A stretch of DNA of 64,000 nucleotides from positions 124,001 through 188,000 of the forward strand of contig NZ_CP071246.1 in assembly GCF_021496665.1 (NCBI RefSeq). The letters run 5' to 3'. The notes below the pieces were generated by a model that searched no databases, was not told the origin of the DNA, and saw only the letters and a program-made list of their open reading frames with translations. Each line of letters starts with the position of its first letter. The first letter of the stretch is position 1. The stretch is from Corynebacterium sp. CNCTC7651 (GTDB taxonomy: Bacteria > Actinomycetota > Actinomycetes > Mycobacteriales > Mycobacteriaceae). This document shows positions 17,483 through 26,958 of the stretch, in pieces. Both the position numbers and the translations under genes were made by a program.

Positions 17483-17811
17483 CAGATAGCCACTGCGTCG
17501 CGGGACACGGTTTGTGAAACTTCGGCTCTTAACAGCGGTGACGGAAGAATATCGATGTCGTTTCGTCCAAAAAGTTGACGGGTCTCTTCCATCAACCCCG
17601 AGGCGCGCATCAGCACATTCCCTGCGTCTGGGTCCATATCCACAAGAATATCTATGTCTGATTGGGCACCAGCGGTTCCGCGGGCGACAGATCCGCAGAG
17701 CCGCGGATTCGTCGCGCCGTATTTGTCCAGCAAGCGCTGTAGTTCGTCGCGGTGCCCGCGAACCACCTCTCGCATGATGCGCGAGGCCAGGGTCGGCATT
17801 TCGTTGCGCAT
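17482..17811 (-). CDS. MNT-type minimal nucleotidyltransferase (antitoxin-like)
   Basis: 109 residues. The family motif GSVARGTAGAQSDIDILVDM gives the GSxARG helix-turn and the two catalytic Asp residues of SDxDxLVD. In MNT-HEPN pairs the nucleotidyltransferase AMPylates and neutralises the HEPN RNase. Start 17811 (MRNEMPTLA) is favoured by TAGATT (17819-17824 complement) 7 bases upstream. The partner gene downstream is decayed, so this is an orphan antitoxin. It sits between murB and fadD genes, with lower GC than its neighbours. Confidence 0.8.
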   Translation of the reverse strand: MRNEMPTLASRIMREVVRGHRDELQRLLDKYGATNPRLCGSVARGTAGAQSDIDILVDMDPDAGNVLMRASGLMEETRQLFGRNDIDILPSPLLRAEVSQTVSRDAVAI

Positions 17812-17862
17812 ACTGCACAATCTAGCGCGTTTTAAGAAAGCCGTATTTCAGAAGATCGTGCT

Positions 17863-19581
17863 CTACCCCTCGGCCAAGCGAGCAAGCAGGGTTTCGCGCA
17901 CCTCGCGGCGGCGCACCCTGCCCATCTGGTCGCGGTTGAGGTCCTCGAAGTGGTAGAAGGTGCGGGGAACCTTGTAGCGCGTGAGGTTCGCACGGGCGAA
18001 GTCCTTTAGGCCCTCCGGGTCTAGGGCTGCGCCATCTTCCAGCACCACGCACGCCACGACGTCTTCTGAACCATCCTTGCGGGGACGGCCAACAACGGCC
18101 ACGTCGGTGATGTCCGGGTGGCGGCGCAGCACTTCCTCCACCTCGGCGGGGTAGACGTTGAAGCCGCCGGTGATGATGAGCTCCTTGAGGCGGCTGACCA
18201 ACTTGATAAAGCCGTCTTCTTCCATCGTGCCCATATCGCCGGTGCGGAACCAGCCGTTGTGGAAGGCTCGCTCGGTCGCCTCATCGTTGTTCATGTAGCC
18301 GGAGAAGACCTGCGGGCCGCGGGCGAGAATCTCGCCGGCCTCGCCGTAGGGCATGAGCTCATCCGGGTGCTCCGGGTTCACAATGCGGATCTCGGTATCC
18401 GGGAACGGTAGGCCAATGTAGCCCGGGCGGCGATCAGCGGACCTCGGGTTACCAATCAGGATTGGGCCAGTTTCTGTTAGGCCGTAGCCTTCCACCAGGT
18501 AGCCGCCGGTGAGCGCTTCCCAATCCTCGATCACGGAGGCGGGTAGCGAGGACGCGCCGGAGAAACCAATCTCCACGTGGGAGAGGTCCACATTCTCCTT
18601 TTTCGCGGTTTCCACAATGCGCTCAAACAGCGTGGGCACGCCAGGCACAAACGTCGGCTTATCCTTCTTCAGCGCCTTCATCACCAGGTCCATCTTCGGG
18701 GCTGGCAACAGGATCAGTTCGGAGCCGATGAGCACTGGAAGCGTGAGGGAGAACGTCAATCCGTAGGCGTGGAAGAACGGGAGAGTGGCCAGCATGCGCT
18801 GGTCCTCAGTCTGCAGCTCCTTCACCCACGCGGCGCCCTGCACCGGGTTAGCAATGAGGTTGGCGTGGGTGAGCAATGCGCCCTTGGGTACGCCGGTGGT
18901 GCCGGAGGTGTACAAGATCAGCGCGGGAGACTCCGGAGTGATGCCCTCCGGCGCTCCCAGGTCGGCTCCGTCGCCGCCGATGGCGGAGCTGATCAGCGCC
19001 TCCCACGGCACGGTGTTCTTTGCCGGGCTGGTGAGCGAGGCGCGCGCCTCCATCAGCTTGGGCAGCGGGATCCGCAGGGCCACCTGCTGCATGCGCGGCA
19101 TCGCCTTGGTCATATTCACGCTGACCAGCGTCTCCAGCGGGGTGGTGCCGCGCAGCTGCTCCAACGTGGCCGCGGCCTTGTCCCACACGATGGCTACGCG
19201 CGCCTTGTGGTCCTCAAACTGCGGGCGCAGCTCATTCGCGGTGTAGAGCGGGTTGTGCTCCACCACCACGCCGCCGAGCATGTGCACCGCGTAGTAGGCG
19301 GCGACGTGCTGGGGGCAGTTGGGCAGCATGATGGCCACGCGGTCGCCCGGGCGGACGCCGAACGCCTTCAAACCGGCCGCAGCGCGGCGGACCTCGCGGT
19401 CAAGCTCCGCGTAGGTCTGCGTCCTGCCGAAGAACTTGGTCGCCGGCTTCTGCGCATTGCGCGCCAGATTGTCGGCGTACATTTCCTGCAGCGTGGTCTG
19501 CCCGTAGGTCAGCGGCGGCTTGGTCCATTCGGAGTAGTACTGCAGCCAGGGTTGGGTGACGTTTGGATCGGGCGCATTCAT
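17863..19581 (-). CDS. Long-chain fatty-acid--CoA ligase (first of tandem pair)
   Basis: 572-residue adenylate-forming enzyme converting fatty acids to acyl-CoA with ATP. Motifs: P-loop LILYTSGTTGVPKGA (about residue 222), GYGLTETGPI, and C-terminal WFRTGDMG and the catalytic-Lys region LKELIITGGFNVYPAEVE. Normal length for FadD. Start at 19581 has TAGTGT (19589-19594 complement) 7 bases upstream. It shares a palindrome TACGN4CGTA upstream with its tandem paralogue (19602-21296), about half identical by eye. Substrate chain length not resolvable. Confidence 0.9.
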   Translation of the reverse strand: MNAPDPNVTQPWLQYYSEWTKPPLTYGQTTLQEMYADNLARNAQKPATKFFGRTQTYAELDREVRRAAAGLKAFGVRPGDRVAIMLPNCPQHVAAYYAVHMLGGVVVEHNPLYTANELRPQFEDHKARVAIVWDKAAATLEQLRGTTPLETLVSVNMTKAMPRMQQVALRIPLPKLMEARASLTSPAKNTVPWEALISSAIGGDGADLGAPEGITPESPALILYTSGTTGVPKGALLTHANLIANPVQGAAWVKELQTEDQRMLATLPFFHAYGLTFSLTLPVLIGSELILLPAPKMDLVMKALKKDKPTFVPGVPTLFERIVETAKKENVDLSHVEIGFSGASSLPASVIEDWEALTGGYLVEGYGLTETGPILIGNPRSADRRPGYIGLPFPDTEIRIVNPEHPDELMPYGEAGEILARGPQVFSGYMNNDEATERAFHNGWFRTGDMGTMEEDGFIKLVSRLKELIITGGFNVYPAEVEEVLRRHPDITDVAVVGRPRKDGSEDVVACVVLEDGAALDPEGLKDFARANLTRYKVPRTFYHFEDLNRDQMGRVRRREVRETLLARLAEG

Positions 19582-19601
19582 GCGCACAACACTACGCTAA
19601 C

Positions 19602-21296
19602 TTACGCTTCCGTAAGGTCCCGGAGCAGTGCGTCGCGCACTTCGCGGCGGCGGATCTTGCCCGTCTGGTCGCGCTGCAGCTCCTCAAAGTGGTAGAAGGT
19701 CCGCGGCACTTTGTAGCGCGTCAGACGCTCCCGGGCAAAGGCCTTCATGCCCTCGGGGTCGAGGGCTGCGCCGTCGCGAAGCGTCACGCACGCCACCACG
19801 TCCTCGGACCCGTCCGTGCGGGGGCGGCCCACCACGGCAATGTCGGTCACGTCAGGGTGCTGGCGGATGATGTTTTCCACCTCATCCGGGTAGACGTTGA
19901 AGCCGCCGGTGATGATGATCTCCTTGATACGCGCCACCAGGCGGATGAACCCGTCTTCTTCCATCACCGCCATGTCGCCGGTGCGGAACCAATCCTCGTG
20001 GAATGAGCGCTTGTTCGCCTCCGGCTTGTTCAGGTACCCGGAGAAGACCTGCGGCCCGCGGGCTAGCAGCTCGCCGGGCTCACCATCCGGCATGGTCTCC
20101 GCGGGGTTGTCCGGGTTGGCAATGCGGATTTCGGTGTGGGGGAACGGCAGGCCGACATAACCTGGGCGGCGGTTGCCGTCCAGCGGGTTCGCGCACAGGA
20201 TCGGGGCAGTTTCGGTCAGGCCGTAGCCTTCGATCAGGCGTCCGCCGGTGGCTGCCTCCCAGCGCTCGATGGTGGCGGCCGGGAGCGTCGCCGCGCCTGA
20301 GACGGAGGAGTGGATGGAGGACAGGTCTACGCCGGTCTCTAGTGCCCAGTCCGTAATCCGGTCGTAGAGCGTTGGCACGCCTGGGAGCACGGTGGGGCGG
20401 GTCTTCACAATCGCCTTTTGGTACAGGTCCGGTTTGGGTGCGGGGACAAGCACCATCTGTGCGGCGTCGGTAAGAGCGAGCGCGTAGTTCAAGGTCAAGC
20501 CGTAAATGTGGAAGAGCGGGAGAACGGCCAAGATCCTTTCCTCCACCGCGCCCCAGTTTTCCAGCCACTGCAGGCCGCCCTTCAGCACGGCCACAATGTT
20601 GCGGTGCGTCAGCGGCGCCCCCTTCGGCTCGCCGGTCGTGCCGGAGGTGTAGAGGATGAATGCGACGTGGTCCTGCGTGACGGAGGGGCCGTGCACCGTG
20701 CCGCGCGCGTGCGCCAGCATGTCTTTCCAGGAGATGGTGCCCGGCGCGGGCTTGGTCAGCTCGGCCCGCTTCTTGCTCACGGGCGGGAGGGGGAGTGAGA
20801 GCACTGCTTGCAGCGCTAGCGGCATTTCATCGACCATGTTGACGCTGATCACTGTCTCCAGCGGTGTCTCTTTGGTCAGGTCCAGGAAGGTTTGCGCCTG
20901 CCGGTCAAAGACAATGGCCACTTTCGCGCCGTGGTCCAAAAACTGGCTCTTGAGCTCGTAGGAGGTGTAGAGGGGGTTGTGCTCCACCACGGTGGCGCCC
21001 AGGCGCAGGATGGCCGTGACAGCGATGACGTGCTGCGGGCAGTTCGGCAGCGCCACCGCCACCCGGTCCCCCTCTCGCACGCCGAGGCGGGTGAGCGCGG
21101 AGGCGGCGCGGCCCACTTTCTCGTTGAGCTGGCCGTAGGTGAGTTCTTTGCCCATGAACCAGGTTGCCGTGTTCTTCGGTTCGGTTGCCACGCACTCGTT
21201 GAACAGGCTCACCAACGTATCGGATCCCAGGTCCGGGTACGGGTCGGTCCATTCCGCGTACTGCCCAATCCAAGCTTTGCTCTCAAACGCGCCCAT
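19602..21296 (-). CDS. Long-chain fatty-acid--CoA ligase (second of tandem pair)
   Basis: 564 residues. P-loop FILYTSGTTGEPKGA (about residue 214), GYGLTETAPI, WFRTGDMA and IKEIIITGGFNVYPDEVE mark a complete acyl-CoA synthetase. The ATG at 21296 (MGAFESKAWIG) has AAGGAG four bases upstream; earlier in-frame starts would run through the promoter. Upstream are TATAAT and the operator candidate shared with the other ligase gene. Only 20 bases separate its stop from the next ligase gene, which also has its own -10 box. Confidence 0.9.
   Translation of the reverse strand: MGAFESKAWIGQYAEWTDPYPDLGSDTLVSLFNECVATEPKNTATWFMGKELTYGQLNEKVGRAASALTRLGVREGDRVAVALPNCPQHVIAVTAILRLGATVVEHNPLYTSYELKSQFLDHGAKVAIVFDRQAQTFLDLTKETPLETVISVNMVDEMPLALQAVLSLPLPPVSKKRAELTKPAPGTISWKDMLAHARGTVHGPSVTQDHVAFILYTSGTTGEPKGAPLTHRNIVAVLKGGLQWLENWGAVEERILAVLPLFHIYGLTLNYALALTDAAQMVLVPAPKPDLYQKAIVKTRPTVLPGVPTLYDRITDWALETGVDLSSIHSSVSGAATLPAATIERWEAATGGRLIEGYGLTETAPILCANPLDGNRRPGYVGLPFPHTEIRIANPDNPAETMPDGEPGELLARGPQVFSGYLNKPEANKRSFHEDWFRTGDMAVMEEDGFIRLVARIKEIIITGGFNVYPDEVENIIRQHPDVTDIAVVGRPRTDGSEDVVACVTLRDGAALDPEGMKAFARERLTRYKVPRTFYHFEELQRDQTGKIRRREVRDALLRDLTEA
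19603..19614. promoter_or_regulatory. Operator candidate TACGN4CGTA before first fadD gene
   Basis: TACGCTTCCGTA, extended to CTTACG...CGTAAG (19601-19616). It overlaps the stop of the upstream ligase gene and lies 8 bases before the -10 box of the downstream one, i.e. in the -35/-10 spacer. The same half-sites and spacing occur at 21348-21359. Confidence 0.5.
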
Positions 21297-21312
21297 GCGG
21301 CTCCTTACATAG

Positions 21313-21329
21313 TTTGTTCGGGGAACAAA
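21313..21329. promoter_or_regulatory. Inverted repeat in leader of second fadD gene
   Basis: TTTGTTCGGGGAACAAA is a perfect 7-base inverted repeat with a GGG centre, located between the TATAAT box and the ribosome-binding site. It could be a second operator or an mRNA hairpin. The half-site order (GTTC...GAAC) is opposite to a LexA box. Confidence 0.4.
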
Positions 21330-21338
21330 AGTATGAAA

Positions 21339-21359
21339 ATTATAACCTACGGTGCCGTA
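21339..21359 (-). promoter_or_regulatory. Promoter with embedded operator candidate, second fadD gene
   Basis: A consensus -10 TATAAT (complement of 21339-21344) is preceded, three bases away, by the palindrome TACGGTGCCGTA (21348-21359). A repressor bound here would block the -35/-10 spacer. The -35 region is poor (GCGAAA). A TetR-type fatty-acid regulator is a reasonable guess. Confidence 0.55.
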
Positions 21360-21448
21360 ACTTTCGCTCAGCGCGCGCAAAATCTTTCTGCGCAGTAGGC
21401 TTGGCCTGGAAAAACTCGGGGGAATTTTTCATTGGGGGGAGTACACCT

Positions 21449-22426
21449 TTGACCACGTATCAAAACGCGTCGCGGGACACCATCGATCTTGTGCCGCCCG
21501 CCGCGCTCGACCAGTCCAACCTTGTCGACCCGGTCAAACAGCCGCCGCGCCACGGCTGGCGCAAGCTGGTCCACACCGCCACTGCTGGCCGCATCAACCC
21601 GGGCGGCTCGCGGCGGGAGCTCGAGGAGCAGTTGCTTGACGACGCTATCCGGGCACCCCTTCGCGGCGACTACCGCATCGCGGTGATGAGCCTGAAAGGG
21701 GGCGTGGGCAAAACCACGACCACCGTCGCGCTCGGCGGCATCTTTGCCCAGACGCGGGGCGACCGCGTCATCGCCATCGACGCGAATCCGGATTTGGGCA
21801 CGCTGGCCCAGCGTGCAGCGGCAGGCACGCCACCGACTATCCGGGACCTCTTGGCGGCGCCTGACACGTCCCGCTACCCGCAGGTCAGGGCATTTACTAC
21901 CCAGGCAAACTCGCGGCTGGAGGTGATCGCCTCGGAGCGTGACCCGGCGGTGTCTGAAGCATTCTCAGAACTGGACTACCGGCGCTCCATCGACATCCTT
22001 CAGCACCACTACAACGTCATCCTCACGGACTGCGGCACCGGGCTCATGCACTCCGCGATGGCCGGCGTGCTCGACTTGGCTAACACGTTGGTGTTGGTCA
22101 CATCGCCGGCTTTGGACGGTGCGCAGTCCGCGTCTGCCACACTGGATTGGCTGGGGCTGCACGGCTACGACCGCTTGGCCGCGAACGCTGTGGTGGTGAT
22201 TTCGGCTTCGGCGCCGGGAAAGGCGACCGTCGATACGCAAAAGCTCATCCAGCATTTTGAGGCCAGGACCCGGGCCGTGCACCAGGTGCCGTATGACCGC
22301 CACCTTGCGGAGGGCGCCGTGGTGGATTTGGAGCGGCTCCAGCCGGCGACGCTGCGAGCCTACCGGCAGCTCGCCGCGACGGTAGCCGCGGATTTCGGGT
22401 CCTGGCACCGCCACGCGCAGGGTTAG
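21449..22426 (+). CDS. ParA/MinD-like P-loop ATPase
   Basis: 325 residues, TTG start at 21449 chosen for the strong GGGGGGAG site (21434-21441) in front; the earlier in-frame ATG would place the start within the divergent fadD promoter. After about 75 residues of polar N-terminus comes the deviant Walker A SLKGGVGKTTTTVALG, with the signature Lys, then IDANPDLGTL and a Walker B-like VILTDCGTG. This resembles the MinD-like ATPases associated with type VII secretion (EspI-like) and not chromosomal ParA; no ParB or parS lies nearby. Partner unknown. Confidence 0.75.
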   Translation: MTTYQNASRDTIDLVPPAALDQSNLVDPVKQPPRHGWRKLVHTATAGRINPGGSRRELEEQLLDDAIRAPLRGDYRIAVMSLKGGVGKTTTTVALGGIFAQTRGDRVIAIDANPDLGTLAQRAAAGTPPTIRDLLAAPDTSRYPQVRAFTTQANSRLEVIASERDPAVSEAFSELDYRRSIDILQHHYNVILTDCGTGLMHSAMAGVLDLANTLVLVTSPALDGAQSASATLDWLGLHGYDRLAANAVVVISASAPGKATVDTQKLIQHFEARTRAVHQVPYDRHLAEGAVVDLERLQPATLRAYRQLAATVAADFGSWHRHAQG

Positions 22427-22443
22427 CGCGCTAGTGTGGCCGC

Positions 22444-23718
22444 ATGCGCGTCGCCATGATCTCCATGCACACATCCCCGTTGGAGCAGCCGGGGTCGGGC
22501 GACGCGGGCGGCATGAACGTCTACGTGCACAACACCGCCACGCACCTGGCGCGCATCGGCGTGGAGGTGGACGTGTTCACCCGTGCCACCCACCCCAGCC
22601 AGGGCGAGGTGGTTGAGGTGGAGTCCGGCTACCGCGTCATCAACGTCGTCGCGGGGCCGTACGAGGGGCTGGAGAAAGAGGACCTGCCCACGCAGCTGAC
22701 GGCGTTTGCCGGCGGCATTGTCCACTTTGCGCGCGCGGAATCTGAGCATACGGGGGCGGGCTACGACCTCATCCATTCCCACTACTGGCTATCCGGCCAG
22801 GTGGGGTGGCTGCTTGCTGATCTGGTGGGGGTGCCGCTGGTGCACACCGGGCACACGTGGGCCGCGGTGAAGAACGCGTACGGCACCGACGCCAATGAAA
22901 GCGAGGCGCGGCGGATCTGCGAGCAGCAGCTGGTGGATAACGCGGACACGCTGGTGGTGAACACCCCGGACGAGACCGTGGAGCTCGCCCGCTTCTACGA
23001 CGTGGACCCAAGCAAGATCGCCGTGGTCAGCCCGGGTGCGGACACCGAACTGTTCACGCCGGGCACCAACCGCAACACCGAGCGTTCGCGCCGCGACCTC
23101 GGGGTGCCCGTCCACGCCAAAGTGATCGCCTTCGTGGGCAGGCTGCAGGATTTCAAGGGGCCCCAGGTGCTGCTGCGCGCCGCGGGGGAACTCGCACGCC
23201 GCCGCAGCATCGACGCCCCGCTACGCGTTCTGGTGTGCGGCGGCGCGTCGGGCGCGGGCTCCAGCGTGGACCGGTACCGCGAGATCGCGCGCGAGGAGGG
23301 CATTGCCACCATCGTCCGCTTCCTTGGCGCCCGCCCGCCGCAGGAGCTGGTGAGCATCTACCAGGCAGCTGACGTCGTCGCCGTGCCCAGCTACAACGAA
23401 AGCTTCGGGCTGGTGGCCATCGAGGCCCAGGCCACGGGCACCCCGGTGGTCGCCGCACGCGTGGGCGGCCTGCCCATCGCCGTCGCGGAAGGCAAAACTG
23501 GGCTCTTGGTGGACGGGCACGACACGTCCGCCTGGGCAGACGCGCTGGAGCAGCTGCTTATCGACGATTCCCTGCGCCTCACGATGTCCCAACAAGCCAC
23601 CGAACACGCAGCAACGTTTAGCTGGGCCGCCTCCGCGAGCAAGCTGCGCGACGTGTACTCCCGCGCACTAGAGGGCTTTGTCCCGGGCACGGCGACGCGG
23701 CGCCCGCGGGGGGCCTAG
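22444..23718 (+). CDS. mshA: D-inositol-3-phosphate glycosyltransferase
   Basis: 424-residue GT4 glycosyltransferase that joins UDP-GlcNAc and inositol-3-phosphate, the first step of mycothiol synthesis. Motifs: [20 protein letters not shown] at the N-terminus, [12 protein letters not shown] and the C-terminal E-x7-E motif in [27 protein letters not shown] (22432-22437) precedes the ATG by six bases, suggesting a leaderless mRNA. Mycothiol is the main low-molecular-weight thiol of actinobacteria, consistent with the host. Confidence 0.95.
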   Translation: MRVAMISMHTSPLEQPGSGDAGGMNVYVHNTATHLARIGVEVDVFTRATHPSQGEVVEVESGYRVINVVAGPYEGLEKEDLPTQLTAFAGGIVHFARAESEHTGAGYDLIHSHYWLSGQVGWLLADLVGVPLVHTGHTWAAVKNAYGTDANESEARRICEQQLVDNADTLVVNTPDETVELARFYDVDPSKIAVVSPGADTELFTPGTNRNTERSRRDLGVPVHAKVIAFVGRLQDFKGPQVLLRAAGELARRRSIDAPLRVLVCGGASGAGSSVDRYREIAREEGIATIVRFLGARPPQELVSIYQAADVVAVPSYNESFGLVAIEAQATGTPVVAARVGGLPIAVAEGKTGLLVDGHDTSAWADALEQLLIDDSLRLTMSQQATEHAATFSWAASASKLRDVYSRALEGFVPGTATRRPRGA

Positions 23719-24869
23719 TTATTCAGCAGTGCCGCGACCTGCTGGTCGATCGCATGCGCGCCCCAGAACGCAATGTTTCGCGCGTGGTCATCCGCGGCCT
23801 GACGGATCTCGTCCGGGTTCACCTGGCCGCGGAGTGCCTGCTCACCGAAGCGCGTCGCGTCCTCGCGTGCCGCGTTGGTTGCGCGGTCCAGCTCAGCTCG
23901 TGCGTCCGGTATCTGGTACCCGGCGTTCGCGCGGTTGAACTCCTGGTTGATCGCCTCAAACTCCACCGCGTTCGGAGCCCACTCCTCGCGAGGGGCGGTG
24001 GACTGAGTGACGGAGAAGTGGTTGTTGACCTGTCCGTCCGGCACCCCAAACGCATCCTCAATCGCGCGGTCCGCCGGCTGCGCTTTGCCCAGCGCCAGGA
24101 GGGTGATGGAGGTGGTGCCCAGGATCGCGCCATCGCGCGGGTCATAGTTAATGCCGCCGGAGTCGCCCTTGCGGTAGTTCAAACCGTAGGAGTAAATCCC
24201 GTCGCGCGTGCGGCCGATCTGTGTGCCGCAGGAGCGGCCCGTCGTCGCACCGTCCTTGCAGATCGGCTGGCCGAAGTTGTCCAGGGAGAACTCGCCCGGC
24301 GCCAGCGTGCGGAAATCGCGCACCGTGGTCAGCTCAACCGCCTCGCCGCGGGACCCGCCTGCGACATCCTGGGACTGGGCGAACTTGGTGTCCGTCACAG
24401 CGTTGTCGATGTGCACAATGCCCCAGTCCGCGGTCCAGATTGCAGAGTGCGGATTGGACAGGTCGTGCGCGCCGGGAAGCAACGGCGCGAAGTGGCCAGC
24501 CTCTCCGATCCGGGCGTAGTCGCCGTTCTTCGGCACGTAGACGGTCTTGCCCAGCGGCTGCATGCCCGGGATGGCATCAATGCAGTGGGAGGCGGTGAGC
24601 ATGACGCGCATAGTCTTGCCGTCCGGGGTACGCACGGTGCCGGTCGGGCCCTGGGAGCACGGGTAGACGTAGATGTTGCGCGGGGTGTTCAGCGTGTCAC
24701 CGTACGCATTGACGGTGGTGGCCGGCGGGTTCGCCGGGAACAGGCGCATCGGGCCGCCGGGGGCGGCCAGGGCCGGCTCCGCAGACGCGGCCGGAGCTGT
24801 GGCGAGCGGGGCGAACAGGGCAGTGGCGGCAGCGACGCAGGCTGCGGCACGGGCAAGACGGGAACGCAT
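23715..24869 (-). CDS. Secreted trypsin-like serine protease
   Basis: 384 residues. Signal peptide [20 protein letters not shown] with an Ala-rich cleavage region ending ASA. The S1 triad is visible as His in MLTASHCID, Asp in ADWGIVHID and Ser in [10 protein letters not shown]; two Cys pairs (PICKDG/RSCGTQ) may form disulfides. A helical C-terminal extension of about 100 residues follows the protease domain. A TACCCT box lies 8 bases before the start. Its 3' end overlaps mshA by four bases on the opposite strand. Natural substrate unknown. Confidence 0.85.
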   Translation of the reverse strand: MRSRLARAAACVAAATALFAPLATAPAASAEPALAAPGGPMRLFPANPPATTVNAYGDTLNTPRNIYVYPCSQGPTGTVRTPDGKTMRVMLTASHCIDAIPGMQPLGKTVYVPKNGDYARIGEAGHFAPLLPGAHDLSNPHSAIWTADWGIVHIDNAVTDTKFAQSQDVAGGSRGEAVELTTVRDFRTLAPGEFSLDNFGQPICKDGATTGRSCGTQIGRTRDGIYSYGLNYRKGDSGGINYDPRDGAILGTTSITLLALGKAQPADRAIEDAFGVPDGQVNNHFSVTQSTAPREEWAPNAVEFEAINQEFNRANAGYQIPDARAELDRATNAAREDATRFGEQALRGQVNPDEIRQAADDHARNIAFWGAHAIDQQVAALLNN

Positions 24870-24980
24870 GCCTTGCAAGGGTAGCCATAAAACGCTCAGA
24901 TTTCTGGGGAGGCTGGTGGGTGGCTGGCAGCCGTCGTAAAGCATCTGCCCACCTGGCAAATTCGTGGCATGCTTGGGGGT

Positions 24981-25727
24981 ATGGGTAACGGAAAACTGAT
25001 CCTGGTCCGTCACGGACAGAGCAATTGGAACAAATCCAACCAGTTCACCGGCTGGGTCGATGTTGACCTGACCGAGCAGGGTGAGCAGGAGGCCGTCAAC
25101 GCCGGCAAGCTGATGGTGGAAAAGGATGTCCTGCCGGACATCGTCTTCACCTCCCTGCTGCGCCGCGCTATCCGTACCGCGAATATCGCGCTGAATGCGG
25201 CAGACCGCCACTGGATTCCGGTGGAGCGCAACTGGCGTTTGAACGAGCGCCACTACGGCAAGCTCCAGGGCCTGAACAAGGCCGAGATCCGCGAGGAGTT
25301 CGGCGAGGAGCAGTTCATGGAGTGGCGCCGCTCCTACGACACCCCGCCGCCGGAGATCGACGTGGACAACGAGTACGCGCAGACGGATGATCCGCGTTAC
25401 GCGTTCCTGCCGGAGGTGCCGCGCACCGAGTGCCTGAAGGACGTGGTGGAGCGCTTCCTGCCGTACTACATCGACTCCATCCTGCCGGAGGTGCTGGCCG
25501 GCAAGAACGTCATGGTGGCGGCGCACGGCAACTCCCTTCGCGCGCTGGTGAAGTACCTGGACAACATCTCCGACGAGGATATTGCTGGCCTGAACATTCC
25601 GACCGGTATGCCGCTGGTGTACGAGTTCGATGAGCACGGCAAGGTCCAGAACTCGGGCGGTACCTACCTTGACCCGGAGGCTGCTGAGGCCGGTGCCGCA
25701 GCAGTGGCCAACCAGGGCCAGAAGTAG
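24981..25727 (+). CDS. gpmA: 2,3-bisphosphoglycerate-dependent phosphoglycerate mutase
   Basis: 248-residue glycolytic enzyme interconverting 3- and 2-phosphoglycerate through a phosphohistidine. Motifs: [12 protein letters not shown] (catalytic His), [27 protein letters not shown] and [17 protein letters not shown] (second His). ATG at 24981 (MGNGKLIL) is chosen over one at 24969 by homology and by CATGCT seven bases upstream. Directly precedes senX3-regX3, the same order as in mycobacteria. Confidence 0.95.
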   Translation: MGNGKLILVRHGQSNWNKSNQFTGWVDVDLTEQGEQEAVNAGKLMVEKDVLPDIVFTSLLRRAIRTANIALNAADRHWIPVERNWRLNERHYGKLQGLNKAEIREEFGEEQFMEWRRSYDTPPPEIDVDNEYAQTDDPRYAFLPEVPRTECLKDVVERFLPYYIDSILPEVLAGKNVMVAAHGNSLRALVKYLDNISDEDIAGLNIPTGMPLVYEFDEHGKVQNSGGTYLDPEAAEAGAAAVANQGQK

Positions 25728-25743
25728 GCGGCACGGGTAGCGC

Positions 25744-26952
25744 GTGACGCCTGTACTTGCATTTGTCCTTGGTGTCGCGCTGACCGCGCTCGCCTACCCG
25801 CTCTTCGGGCGATTTAACCGTTGGCGGGACCGCAACCGCGAGCACGTGGACGTGGAGGACAGCCGCGTCAGTACAGTCAGCCAGCTGCTGCACCTTGCGG
25901 TGCAGGGCTCGCCGACTGGGATTGCCGTGTTCAACCGCAGCGGGCGAGTGCTGCTGTCTAACCCCCGCGCGCACGACATGTCTATCGTGCACGACCGCAC
26001 GATCAACCCAGAGGTGTGGGATACCGCGCTGGTGGCGTTCGAAGATCTTGAGTCGCACACCATCGACCTGGATTTGCCCAGTCGGGCGACGGGTAGCCGG
26101 ATCCGAAACGTCAGCGTGATTGTGAAGCCGCTTGCGCTCACCCACAACTCCTACGTCATCGCCTACTCCAGCGACGAGTCCGAGAATGTGCGCATGGAGG
26201 CGGCCCGCCGCGACTTTGTGGCGAACGTGTCCCACGAGCTGAAGACCCCGGTGGGCGGCATCGCGCTGCTGGCGGAAGCGCTGGTGGAAGACCCAGGCGA
26301 TGAGGAGCTGGTAGCCCACTTTGGCGAGAAACTTGTCAAAGAATCCCACCGCATGGGCGACATGATCACAGATCTGATCAGTTTGTCCAAGCTCCAAGGT
26401 GCAGAGGCGCTGCCGGAGATGTCGCCGGTGCGGATCGACGATGTTATTGATGACGCGATTGCCCGCAACCAAGTTACTGCGGAAACCCGCGAGATCACCC
26501 TCACCCGCGGCGCGCCAACTGGGCTTGAGGTGATGGGGGACCAGTCCCTGCTGACTGCCGCGGTGGCCAACCTGGTGAGCAACGCGATCAACTACTCACC
26601 CAACGGGCAGCCGGTAAGTGTCACCCAAAAGGTGGTACGGGATTCGATTTTGCTGGTCCGCGTCACCGATCGCGGCATCGGCATCGCCCCGGAAGACCAG
26701 AAGCGCGTGTTCGAGCGCTTCTACCGCGTAGACAAGGCGCGTTCCCGCTCGACGGGCGGGACGGGTCTTGGACTAGCCATTGTGAAGCACGTGGTGGCAA
26801 ACCACGGGGGTACTATCAAGCTATGGTCTCGGCCTGGCACTGGGTCGACGTTCACCATTGAGCTGCCGATCTACCGGCCGGCTGCGGTGGACCCCGTCGA
26901 TGCTGACGTGGAGGCTGAGGCACCGCAGAGCCCAGCGCGCAGGAAGGACTAA
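25744..26952 (+). CDS. senX3: SenX3-type sensor histidine kinase
   Basis: 402 residues, GTG start. One N-terminal membrane helix (VLAFVLGVALTALAYPL), a PAS-like sensor region (residues 45-145), the H-box FVANVSHELKTPVGGI with the phosphorylated His (about residue 165), then N-box LVSNAINYSPNG, G1 RVTDRGIGIAPEDQ and G2 GGTGLGLAIVKHV. SenX3 homologues control the phosphate-starvation response through RegX3; the C. glutamicum counterpart is CgtS3. The regulator gene follows 6 bases later. Confidence 0.92.
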   Translation: MTPVLAFVLGVALTALAYPLFGRFNRWRDRNREHVDVEDSRVSTVSQLLHLAVQGSPTGIAVFNRSGRVLLSNPRAHDMSIVHDRTINPEVWDTALVAFEDLESHTIDLDLPSRATGSRIRNVSVIVKPLALTHNSYVIAYSSDESENVRMEAARRDFVANVSHELKTPVGGIALLAEALVEDPGDEELVAHFGEKLVKESHRMGDMITDLISLSKLQGAEALPEMSPVRIDDVIDDAIARNQVTAETREITLTRGAPTGLEVMGDQSLLTAAVANLVSNAINYSPNGQPVSVTQKVVRDSILLVRVTDRGIGIAPEDQKRVFERFYRVDKARSRSTGGTGLGLAIVKHVVANHGGTIKLWSRPGTGSTFTIELPIYRPAAVDPVDADVEAEAPQSPARRKD

Positions 26953-26958
26953 GACGAG

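Noticed and set aside
17429..17818. A 129-codon minus-strand frame overlapping the MNT gene
   Set aside because: It is the frame in which the HEPN remnant begins, but its upstream part overlaps the true MNT frame and has no family match.
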